The notes under the pieces: model-generated
The model's database searches: none
Told to the model about the DNA's origin: nothing
Seen by the model: only the letters and a program-made list of their open reading frames with translations
Part shown: piece after piece, positions 6,702 through 13,008 of the stretch
Layout of the letters: the number at the start of each line of letters is the position of its first letter
Numbering within the stretch: the stretch's first letter is position 1
Position numbers and translations under genes: made by a program
From: Alistipes sp.
GTDB taxonomy: Bacteria; Bacteroidota; Bacteroidia; Bacteroidales; Rikenellaceae
Direction: 5' to 3'
NCBI GenBank assembly: GCA_031285485.1
Contig: JAITWC010000122.1
Span: forward strand, 1 to 13,008
DNA length: 13,008 bases

Positions 6702-8579
6702 TCATTTTTTCAGGATGGCGGCGAGTATCCCTTCGGTGTCGAATCCGCACATCCGGTAGAGTTCCGCCGGTGTGCCGTGCGGGATGAAGCGGTCGGGCAC
6801 GCCGAGGTGTTCCACGCGCGGGGAGTATCCGTGGGCGGCGAAGAACTCCGACACCGCGCCGCCCACTCCGCCGCTCACCGCACCGTCCTCGACGGTGATC
6901 ACGCGCCCGAACCCGCGCCCCACCTCGTGCAGCAACTCCCCGTCGAGCGGTTTGGCAAACCTCAGATCGTAGTGCGCCGCCCCGACACCCTGTCCGGCGG
7001 CCCGTTCGACGGCTTCCGCGGCAAAATTCCCCACCGGCCCGAAACTCAGCACCGCGACGCCGCCGCCCCCGCCCCCGCGCAAACACCGCCCGCGCCCGAT
7101 CTCCGTCTCCGCGAACTCCCGCCCCCGCCAACGCCCCCGCCCCGGAGCGTTCCCCCGCGGATAGCGTATCACGAAAGGCAGCCCGGCCCGCGAGGCGGTG
7201 TACATGAGCGACCGCATATCCTCCTCGTCCATCGGCGACGAGATAACCATACCGGGCACGGGCAGCAGCGCGGCAATGTCGAACACCCCCTGGTGGGTCG
7301 TGCCGTCCTCGCCCACGAGCCCGCCGCGGTCGACGCACAACACCACCCCGAGCCGTTCGATCGCCACGTCGTGAATAACGTTGTCGTAGGCGCGCTGAAG
7401 GAACGACGAGTAGACGGTGCAGAAAGGCACCATCCCCGCCGCCGCCAACCCGGCGGCAAAAGTCACGGCGTGCCCCTCGGCGATCCCCACGTCGAAGGCG
7501 CGCGCGGGCATCGCCTCCATCATCAGGTTGAGCGACGAACCGGTCGGCATGGCGGGTGTGATCCCCACTATCCGCCCGTCGGCGCGCGCCAACTCCACCA
7601 GCGTCTCGCCGAACACATCCTGCCACCTCGCCTCGCCGCCGCCCTTGGCGCGCCTTCCCGTTCGCGGGTCGAACGGCCCCGGCGCGTGCCACGTCGGCTG
7701 GTCGAGTTCGGCCGGGGTGTAGCCCTTGCCCTTCATCGTTACGGTGTGCAGCAACTTGGGGCCGCCGATGCGCTTCAGATCGCGCAGCACCTTCACCAGA
7801 CCCACCACGTCGTGGCCGTCCACGGGCCCGAAATAGCGGAACCCGAAACTCTCGAACAGGTTGCTCTGTTGCAGCAGACCGTGCTTGAGCGCGTTCGAAG
7901 TCTTCTTGAGCGCGTTGTGGACGGACGAGCCGGGCGGGAACATGTTCCACACCTTCATCTTGAACCGGTTGTAGCGTTCGCTCGTGGTGATGCCCACCAG
8001 ATAGTCGGCCAGCCCGCCGGTATTCCTGTCGATCGAGATCCTGTTGTCGTTAAGCACCACCAACAGGTCGCTCTTGCTCGCCCCGGCGTTGTTGAGCCCC
8101 TCGAAGGCGAGCCCTCCCGTCATGGCGCCGTCGCCTATCACCGCCACCACGTGTTCGCTCCGTCCGGCGAGGCGGTTGGCGGTCGAGAAACCGAGCGCGG
8201 CCGATATCGACGTCGACGAGTGGCCCCCGATGAACGGGTCGTAAGGGCTCTCCCCGGGGCGCGGGAAACCGGCTATCCCGCCCGACTTCCGCAGCGTCGA
8301 AAAGGCGTCCCGGCGCCCGGTGACTATCTTGTGGGCGTAAGCCTGGTGCCCCACGTCCCACACTATCTTGTCGTTCGGAGTGTCGAAAACATAGTGGATC
8401 GCAACCGACAGCTCCACCGCCCCCAGCGACGAGGCCAGATGGCCCGGCGCGCGCGCCACGCTCTCGATGATGAAACGCCTCACCTCGCCGCAGTAGGCGG
8501 GAAGTTCGTCGAGGCTCAGTCGTTTGAGGTCGGCCGGGGAATCCACCCCGTTCATGTATTTATAGTCCTGTTTCTCCAT
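6702..8579 (-). CDS. dxs: 1-deoxy-D-xylulose-5-phosphate synthase
   Basis: DXS joins pyruvate and glyceraldehyde-3-phosphate, with thiamine diphosphate, to make 1-deoxy-D-xylulose 5-phosphate, the first step of the MEP isoprenoid pathway; it is cytoplasmic. The 625 residues fit the family. Visible signatures are GHLASSLG (46-53), DVGHQAYAHK (75-84), the diphosphate-binding GDGAMTGG (149-156) with NDN (177-179), and TWHAPGPFD (296-304). The catalytic glutamate is Glu368 in GIAEGHAVTF (365-374), where a glycine follows in place of the Gln found in E. coli. YDN, GEDGTTHQG (423-431) and RYPRG (472-476) are also present. The start at 8579 is favoured because the in-frame upstream start (8630) would sit beyond the promoter at 8595-8602. 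A run of six glycines (502-507) is encoded by a GC-only tract. It has its own promoter. Confidence 0.95.
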   Translation of the reverse strand: MEKQDYKYMNGVDSPADLKRLSLDELPAYCGEVRRFIIESVARAPGHLASSLGAVELSVAIHYVFDTPNDKIVWDVGHQAYAHKIVTGRRDAFSTLRKSGGIAGFPRPGESPYDPFIGGHSSTSISAALGFSTANRLAGRSEHVVAVIGDGAMTGGLAFEGLNNAGASKSDLLVVLNDNRISIDRNTGGLADYLVGITTSERYNRFKMKVWNMFPPGSSVHNALKKTSNALKHGLLQQSNLFESFGFRYFGPVDGHDVVGLVKVLRDLKRIGGPKLLHTVTMKGKGYTPAELDQPTWHAPGPFDPRTGRRAKGGGEARWQDVFGETLVELARADGRIVGITPAMPTGSSLNLMMEAMPARAFDVGIAEGHAVTFAAGLAAAGMVPFCTVYSSFLQRAYDNVIHDVAIERLGVVLCVDRGGLVGEDGTTHQGVFDIAALLPVPGMVISSPMDEEDMRSLMYTASRAGLPFVIRYPRGNAPGRGRWRGREFAETEIGRGRCLRGGGGGGVAVLSFGPVGNFAAEAVERAAGQGVGAAHYDLRFAKPLDGELLHEVGRGFGRVITVEDGAVSGGVGGAVSEFFAAHGYSPRVEHLGVPDRFIPHGTPAELYRMCGFDTEGILAAILKK

Positions 8580-8594
8580 TTTATCGCGATGGTG

Positions 8595-8602
8595 CAAAGT
8601 TA
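8595..8602 (-). promoter_or_regulatory. -7 element of the dxs promoter
   Basis: TAACTTTG on the minus strand matches TAnnTTTG exactly and ends 15 bases before the chosen ATG, so the leader would be only about 8-11 bases. No TTG lies at the ideal 19-22-base distance upstream, so the -33 element is weak or degenerate. Confidence 0.6.
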
Positions 8603-8653
8603 GCGATTTCCACAACAAAAAGGGAGCCACAACTTTTATTCAGAATTTATAGC

Positions 8654-8661
8654 TACTTTCG
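8654..8661 (+). promoter_or_regulatory. -7 element of the two-component operon promoter
   Basis: TACTTTCG differs from TAnnTTTG at one base and ends five bases before the ATG at 8667, giving a nearly leaderless transcript. It faces away from the dxs promoter inside an 87-base divergent gap. The match is imperfect and no clear -33 TTG was found. Confidence 0.45.
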
Positions 8662-8666
8662 CCGCG

Positions 8667-9347
8667 ATGAAGATACTCGTCATAGAAGACAATCCCTCGC
8701 TCAGGGAAACCATCTCGCAGTTCCTTGAACGCGAGCGTTATGTGGTGGAGTGCGCCGCCACCTACGCCGCAGCCTCGGAGAAGACCGCCCTCTACGACTA
8801 CGACTGCATACTGCTCGATGTTATGCTGCCCGACGGCAACGGACTGCGCCTGCTGGAGGAGTTGCGCGAAGCGGGCAAGAGGGGCAACGTGATAATAATC
8901 TCGGCCCGCGACGCCATCGAAGATAAAGTGAAGGGCCTCGACCTCGGCGCCGATGATTACCTCGCCAAGCCGTTCCATCTGGCCGAGCTCGTCGCCCGCG
9001 TCAAGAGCCTAATCCGCCGTCGGGTGAGGGGTGGGGAACGGACGGTCACCCTGGGCAACGTCGAGATCGACCCCGACGCCTTCTCGGTGACGGTGGCCGG
9101 ACGTCCGGTGGAACTGAGCCGCAAGGAGTACGACATACTCAACCACTTCGTCGGCCGCCCCGGACTCGTGGTCGAAAAGACGGCGCTCGCCGAGGCGGTT
9201 TGGGGCGACCACGCCGACGGGGTCGACAACTTCGATTTTATCTACACCCACGTCAAGAACCTGCGCCGAAAACTCCAGGACGCCGGGGCCGACATCGAAC
9301 TGAAGGCGATCTACGGATTCGGCTACAAACTGATAACGGAGCGATGA
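8667..9347 (+). CDS. OmpR-family response regulator
   Basis: The 226 residues comprise an N-terminal receiver domain (1 to about 118) and a C-terminal winged-helix DNA-binding domain (about 127-226). The receiver has the acid pocket Glu7-Asp8, phospho-acceptor Asp51 in LLDVMLPDG, Ser79 in ISA, and Lys101 followed by Pro (LAKPF). The output domain shows the usual VELSRKEYDIL near residue 150, a VWG motif, and the HVKNLRRKL recognition helix, ending with the GFGYKL hairpin. It should be phosphorylated by the kinase encoded directly downstream, with which it shares a 4-base ATGA overlap, and then bind DNA to control transcription. Regulated genes are not identifiable here. A natural first candidate is the broken small gene behind the kinase, in the style of Bacteroidetes systems that carry an exported small protein next to the pair. 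Confidence 0.95.
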   Translation: MKILVIEDNPSLRETISQFLERERYVVECAATYAAASEKTALYDYDCILLDVMLPDGNGLRLLEELREAGKRGNVIIISARDAIEDKVKGLDLGADDYLAKPFHLAELVARVKSLIRRRVRGGERTVTLGNVEIDPDAFSVTVAGRPVELSRKEYDILNHFVGRPGLVVEKTALAEAVWGDHADGVDNFDFIYTHVKNLRRKLQDAGADIELKAIYGFGYKLITER

Positions 9348-10669
9348 AACTGATCCACCGCATACTCGGCCGCCTGTCGGTGGCACTGCTCATCCTGATG
9401 GCGGTGTGGGCGGTGGCTTTCTACGCCATCCTCACGGCCGAGATCAACGACGAGACCGACGACACGCTTGAGGATTACGCCCACGACCTCATAACCCGTG
9501 TGCTGGCGGGCGAAACCCTTCCATCGGAGGACAACGGCACCAACAACACTTACCATCTGGCGGAAGTGACCGGCACCGACGCCGCGCAACGACCCGCCGT
9601 GAGCTACTCCGACGAAACTATGTGGATGGCCTCGAAGATGGAGACCGAACCGGCTCGCGTGTTGCGAACGGTGTTCGACGACTCAGAGGATCGGACGTGG
9701 GAACTCACCGTGGCCATCCCAAGTTTCGAGAAACAAGACCTCCAGAGCCGCATTCTGCTCTGGATAGCGTTACTCTACGCGCTGATGCTGGCAACCGTGG
9801 TGTGGGTCAATGTGTGGATCGTGCGTCGCAGTTTCCGCCCGCTCTACACCCTTTTGGATTGGCTCGGTCGGGTACGGCCCGGAGCCGAGGTGCCGCCGCT
9901 CGAAATGCGGGGCGACGTCACCGAGTTCCGTCTGTTGGGCGAGGCTGTGGTAGACTCCGTTAGGCGTTCAGGCGAGATGTTCGACGAGCAGAGGCTGTTC
10001 ACCGGCAACGCCGCCCACGAACTGCAAACCCCGATAGCCGTGTGCCGCGGCCGACTCGAAATGCTCGCGGGCGACCCCTCGCTAACGGAATTGCAACTTG
10101 AACAGATAGGTTCCGTGATGGGTACCCTCGACCGCCTCGCCGCCCTCAACCGCACCCTGCTGCTGCTGGCCCGGATCGACAACCGCGGCTTTTCCGGCGG
10201 CGTGCCCGTCGACGCGACCCCCATTCTGAGTCGCCTTGCAGAAGACTACTCCGAGGTGTACGGCCACCGCGCCATCACGGTCGAGGTGAACGCACGCGCC
10301 ACATTCCGTCCCGTGATGGACGAAACCCTCGCCGGGATGTTGTGGGGCAACCTGCTCAAGAACGCTTTCGTCCACTCGCCCGACGGAGGCCGTGTCGATG
10401 TGACCATATCCGCCCGCGGAGTGGCGATAAGCAATACCGCCACCGAGGGCCCGCTCGACCCGGTGGTGATCTTCCGCCGTTTCTATCGTGGGAACGCCCA
10501 CGGCGGATTGGCAGGAGCGGATCAAGCGGGCGGATCGTTGGGAAGAGAAACAGGCACCGGACTGGGTCTCGCCCTGGTCGACTCCATCTGCCGACTCTAC
10601 GGCCTGAATATTGATTACGATTATACCGATGGCCGCCACACCTTCACTATAAAACCGCCGAAGGCATGA
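9344..10669 (+). CDS. Membrane sensor histidine kinase
   Basis: The 441 residues run as follows: transmembrane helix 1 at about 12-31, an extracytoplasmic sensor segment of roughly 100 residues, transmembrane helix 2 at about 137-160, a HAMP-sized linker, a HisKA domain and a C-terminal ATPase domain. The phospho-accepting His225 lies in NAAHELQTPIA (222-232). The N box is GNLLKNAF (335-342) with Asn336 and Asn340, the F box is IFRRFYRG (376-383), and the G2 box is TGLGLAL (405-411). The usual DxGxG (G1) box is not evident; ISNTATEGPLD (362-372) lies in its place. The start ATG at 9344 overlaps the regulator's stop. Its own stop, in turn, overlaps an ATG at 10666 that opens the decayed downstream frame. 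The signal sensed is unknown. Confidence 0.93.
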   Translation: MKLIHRILGRLSVALLILMAVWAVAFYAILTAEINDETDDTLEDYAHDLITRVLAGETLPSEDNGTNNTYHLAEVTGTDAAQRPAVSYSDETMWMASKMETEPARVLRTVFDDSEDRTWELTVAIPSFEKQDLQSRILLWIALLYALMLATVVWVNVWIVRRSFRPLYTLLDWLGRVRPGAEVPPLEMRGDVTEFRLLGEAVVDSVRRSGEMFDEQRLFTGNAAHELQTPIAVCRGRLEMLAGDPSLTELQLEQIGSVMGTLDRLAALNRTLLLLARIDNRGFSGGVPVDATPILSRLAEDYSEVYGHRAITVEVNARATFRPVMDETLAGMLWGNLLKNAFVHSPDGGRVDVTISARGVAISNTATEGPLDPVVIFRRFYRGNAHGGLAGADQAGGSLGRETGTGLGLALVDSICRLYGLNIDYDYTDGRHTFTIKPPKA

Positions 10670-10800
10670 AAAACCGCTCATGGCGACACTGTCACTCCCG
10701 CCCGCCACGGCGATGGCCGACGGCGACCACCCCGTGAAGTTCGAGGAGTTGCCCACCGATGGGAAAGAGCAGTTAAAAAAGGGTACGTTCAAGTGGCGGG
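10666..10800 (+). pseudogene. Remnant of a small exported protein, possibly PepSY-like
   Basis: An ATG at 10666 overlaps the kinase stop codon (ATGA), as expected for a third operon gene, but that frame stops at 10735-10737 after 23 codons. A different frame, from the ATG at 10680, reads MATLSLPPATAMADGDHPVK and goes on FEELPTDGKEQLKK. This looks like the end of a signal peptide (AMA then D) followed by the start of a mature domain of the PepSY-like type that often accompanies such kinase/regulator pairs in Bacteroidetes, typically ...PVxxxxLPxxAxxF.... The hydrophobic core is short and out of frame with the initiation codon, and after about 40 residues the frame runs into the tandem repeat. 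I read it as a frameshifted, truncated gene. The PepSY link rests on short resemblance and context only; a young, unrelated small ORF is possible. Confidence 0.45.
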
Positions 10801-11001
10801 CGGTTCGCAGGGCTACGAAGGCTTCAAAAAGTTTCGGGGAAGGCTCCGTCGCCCGACGAAGGCTCCAAAAAAGTTCAGGGAAGGCTCCGTCGCCCGACGA
10901 AGGCTCCAAAAAAGTTCAGGGAAGGCTCCGTCGCCCGACGAAGGCTCCAAAAAGTTCCGGGCAAGGCTCCGTAGCCCTACGAAGGCTCCAAATAAATCAG
11001 G
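10798..11001. repeat. 41-bp tandem repeat, about four to five copies
   Basis: The unit runs GAAGGCTCCGTCGCCCGAC then GAAGGCTCCAAAAAAGTTCAGG. Copies lie at 10839-10879 and 10880-10920 (identical), 10921-10961 (one A lost, small changes) and 10962-11001 (diverged), with a degraded copy at 10798-10838. Each unit contains two GAAGGCTCC submotifs 19 bases apart and a CGTC-GCCC-GACG mini-hairpin. Because 41 is not a multiple of three, the array shifts reading frame in every copy, so it is unlikely to code for a repeat protein. It lies between the convergent kinase and metG genes. Confidence 0.9.
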
Positions 11002-11091
11002 AACTCCAGGTTCGGACAGATGCGTCTCACCGCTCCCGGAATGTATGGCTGTCTTTTACCCGCCGCCCTCCCGGATTTCAAACACGGGGAC
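11002..11091. other. Convergent intergenic remainder, no gene seen
   Basis: Together with the decayed gene and the repeat, this makes a 422-base gap between the kinase stop (10669) and the metG stop (11092). The 90 bases hold two direct copies of TCCCGGA (11034-11040 and 11070-11076) and no convincing terminator, promoter or coding frame. Confidence 0.5.
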
Positions 11092-13008
11092 TCAATTCAC
11101 GGTCTTACCGTTGGGGACTTTTTCGGTCGGCGGGATCATGGTGTATTTCCCGTCGGCGTTTTCGGTCATCAGGATCATTCCGTGACTCATCACTCCCCTT
11201 ATTTCGCGAGGGGCAAGGTTGGCGAGCACCGTCACCTGGCGACCGACCAGCTCCCCGGGCGCGAAGTGTTCGGCGATCCCGCTCACTATCTCCCTCACGT
11301 CGGTGCCGACGTCTATCTTGAACTTCAGCAGCTTTTGGGTCTTCGGCACCGGCGCCGCCTCAAGTATCGTCCCGATACGGATGTCCATCTTCCGGAACTC
11401 GTCGAAACTGATGTGCGGCTTCTGCGGCTCTGCTTCCACTGCCGTCGGTTCTTTTTCGGCCGTGGCGGCGCGCGCGGCTTTTGTCGCCTCCAACTTCGCT
11501 ATCTGCGCCTCGATCGCACTGTCTTCGATCTTCTCGAACAGCAGTTCCGGGGCGTCGGTCACGACGTGGCCTGCGAGAAGCAGGTCGGCGCGTCCGAGCG
11601 AGTTCCACCCCGGTTTATCGACGCCGAGCATACGCACGATCTTTTCAGCCGTGAACGGCATGAAGGGCTCGATGGCGACGGCAAGGTTCGCCGTGATCTG
11701 CAAAGCGACGTTCATCACCGTCTCGACCCGCACGGGATCGGTCTTGACAACTTTCCACGGCTCGCAGTCGGCAAGATACTTGTTACCCAGACGCGCCATG
11801 TTCATCGCCTCGCGCAGGGCGTCGCGGAAACGGAACGCCTCGATGTGGCCCTCGATGGCGGCACGCAGCTTCGGCAACTCGGCCAGCGTCTCCAGGTCGT
11901 AATCGGTGAGCGCCCCCGCCGCCGGAACCCGCCCGCCGTAGTACTTGCCCGTAAGCACCAATGCACGATGCACGAAATTGCCCAGAACGGCGACTAATTC
12001 GTTATTCGCCCGTGCCTGAAAATCCCTCCACGTGAAGTCGTTGTCCTTGGTCTCGGGGGCGTTTGCGCACAGCACATACCGCAACACATCCTGCTTGCCG
12101 GGAAACTCATCGAGATATTCATGGAGCCACACCGCCCAACCGCGCGAGGTCGAGATCTTGTCGCCTTCGAGGTTCAAGAACTCATTGGCGGGAACATTGT
12201 CCGGCAGAATATAGCCCCCGTGCGCCCTGAGCATCGCAGGGAACATGATGCAATGGAACACAATGTTGTCCTTGCCAATGAAATGCACGAGATGCGTTTC
12301 ATCGTCCTTCCACCACTTTTCCCATCCTTCGGGGTCGAGTTCACGGGTTGCGGATATGTAACCGATCGGCGCGTCGAACCACACGTAAAGCACCTTCCCT
12401 TCGGCCCCCTCAACGGGAACGGGAATCCCCCAGTCGAGGTCGCGGCTCACGGCGCGAGGCTGAAGCCCCCCGTCGAGCCAACTCTTGCACTGGCCGTAAA
12501 CGTTGCTTTTCCACTCCCTATGCCTTTCAAGTATCCACTCCCTGAGGAACGCCTCGTGCTTGTCTAACGGCAGGTACCAATGCTTGGTATCGCGCAGCAC
12601 CGGCGTCGCTCCCGACACCGCACTCCGCGGGTCGATCAACTCGGTCGCGGCCAGCGACGATCCGCATTTCTCGCATTGGTCGCCATAAGCCCCCGGCGCG
12701 CCGCACTTCGGGCACGTCCCGGTGATGTATCTGTCGGCCAGAAATATCCCCGCCTCGGGGTCGAAATATTGTTGAGAGGTGCTTTCGAGGAACTCGCCCT
12801 TGTCGTAAAGCGTTCGGAAAAACCCGCTCGCCGTCTGCGCATGGGTCGGCGAGGTCGTGCGCGAATAGATATCCATCGACATGCCGAATCTCTCGAACGA
12901 CCGCCGGATCAGATCGTGATACCGGTCGACGACAGCCTGCGGGGTTGTCCCCTCGTTGCGCGCCTTGATGGTGATGGGCACACCGTGTTCGTCGCTCCCG
13001 CACACCCA
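11092..13008 (-). CDS. metG: Methionyl-tRNA synthetase, N-terminus outside the window
   Basis: MetG attaches methionine to initiator and elongator tRNA-Met in the cytoplasm. The frame is open at base 13008 (WVCGSDEHG, a conserved catalytic-core segment that usually lies about 50 residues from the start), so roughly the first 50 residues, including the HIGH motif, are missing; the GTG at 13005 is internal. Visible parts in protein order are the zinc knuckle with CPKCG and CEKCG (about 12664-12716), the FDAPIGY segment, the KMSKS loop in the variant form KISTSR (12142-12159), and the anticodon-binding helical domain. An alanine- and glutamate-rich linker follows at about 11430-11520. The C-terminal EMAP/Trbp111-type OB-fold tRNA-binding domain (11092 to about 11400) contains MDIRIGTI and ends GKTVN. 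This full-length arrangement with the C-terminal dimerisation domain is usual in Bacteroidetes. Confidence 0.96.
   Translation of the reverse strand, partial: WVCGSDEHGVPITIKARNEGTTPQAVVDRYHDLIRRSFERFGMSMDIYSRTTSPTHAQTASGFFRTLYDKGEFLESTSQQYFDPEAGIFLADRYITGTCPKCGAPGAYGDQCEKCGSSLAATELIDPRSAVSGATPVLRDTKHWYLPLDKHEAFLREWILERHREWKSNVYGQCKSWLDGGLQPRAVSRDLDWGIPVPVEGAEGKVLYVWFDAPIGYISATRELDPEGWEKWWKDDETHLVHFIGKDNIVFHCIMFPAMLRAHGGYILPDNVPANEFLNLEGDKISTSRGWAVWLHEYLDEFPGKQDVLRYVLCANAPETKDNDFTWRDFQARANNELVAVLGNFVHRALVLTGKYYGGRVPAAGALTDYDLETLAELPKLRAAIEGHIEAFRFRDALREAMNMARLGNKYLADCEPWKVVKTDPVRVETVMNVALQITANLAVAIEPFMPFTAEKIVRMLGVDKPGWNSLGRADLLLAGHVVTDAPELLFEKIEDSAIEAQIAKLEATKAARAATAEKEPTAVEAEPQKPHISFDEFRKMDIRIGTILEAAPVPKTQKLLKFKIDVGTDVREIVSGIAEHFAPGELVGRQVTVLANLAPREIRGVMSHGMILMTENADGKYTMIPPTEKVPNGKTVN

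Noticed and set aside
6462..8603. A 713-codon open frame on the plus strand, antisense to the whole of dxs and the intergenic hairpins
   Set aside because: It reads as proline-, arginine- and histidine-rich low-complexity protein with no domain, and lies opposite a complete conserved gene. In GC-rich DNA the antisense frame often lacks stops.
10798..11001. CRISPR array
   Set aside because: The copies are contiguous 41-bp units with no unique spacers between them, and there are no cas genes.
10680..11321. A 213-codon plus-strand open frame running from the decayed gene through the repeat into metG
   Set aside because: Past about residue 40 it is repeat translated in shifting phases and then antisense metG sequence. 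It has no consistent protein character.

Overview
The window looks like a chromosomal piece of a GC-rich, anaerobic member of the Bacteroidales, most likely Rikenellaceae (Alistipes or a close relative). The signs are Bacteroidetes-type promoters (TAnnTTTG, placed just ahead of start codons), no Shine-Dalgarno sequences, a DUF1573 envelope protein, a Bacteroidetes-style two-component pair, a MetG with a C-terminal tRNA-binding domain, and an NfnAB-type redox pair. The genus is inferred from overall style and not from a marker gene.

Layout, left to right. The plus strand carries the end of an AraC-like DNA-binding protein (1-390), an exported DUF1573 protein (598-1707), and the two subunits of an NADH-dependent ferredoxin:NADP oxidoreductase or sulfide dehydrogenase (1747-2607 and 2608-4020). 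A hairpin-rich 213-base gap follows, then peptidase E (4234-4944) and an overlapping YraN-type nuclease-fold protein (4935-5300). A hairpin terminator separates these from two minus-strand genes: a lipoprotein serine hydrolase (5376-6425) and 1-deoxy-D-xylulose-5-phosphate synthase, dxs (6702-8579). A run of short perfect hairpins lies between those two. Divergent from dxs is a plus-strand response regulator/histidine kinase operon (8667-10669). Downstream lie a broken small gene and a 41-bp tandem repeat (about 10798-11001), then the 3' part of methionyl-tRNA synthetase on the minus strand (11092 to beyond the right edge).

Most of this is core metabolism: NADPH and ferredoxin balance, isoprenoid precursor supply, peptide turnover and tRNA charging, plus one two-component system and two envelope proteins. 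I see no phage, insertion sequence, CRISPR array, toxin-antitoxin pair or defence locus, and no gene cluster that I would call a new system. The parts that protein genes do not explain are the decayed, repeat-filled region behind the histidine kinase, the hairpin-rich leader of pepE, the hairpin array between dxs and the serine hydrolase, and promoters so close to start codons that the transcripts may be leaderless.
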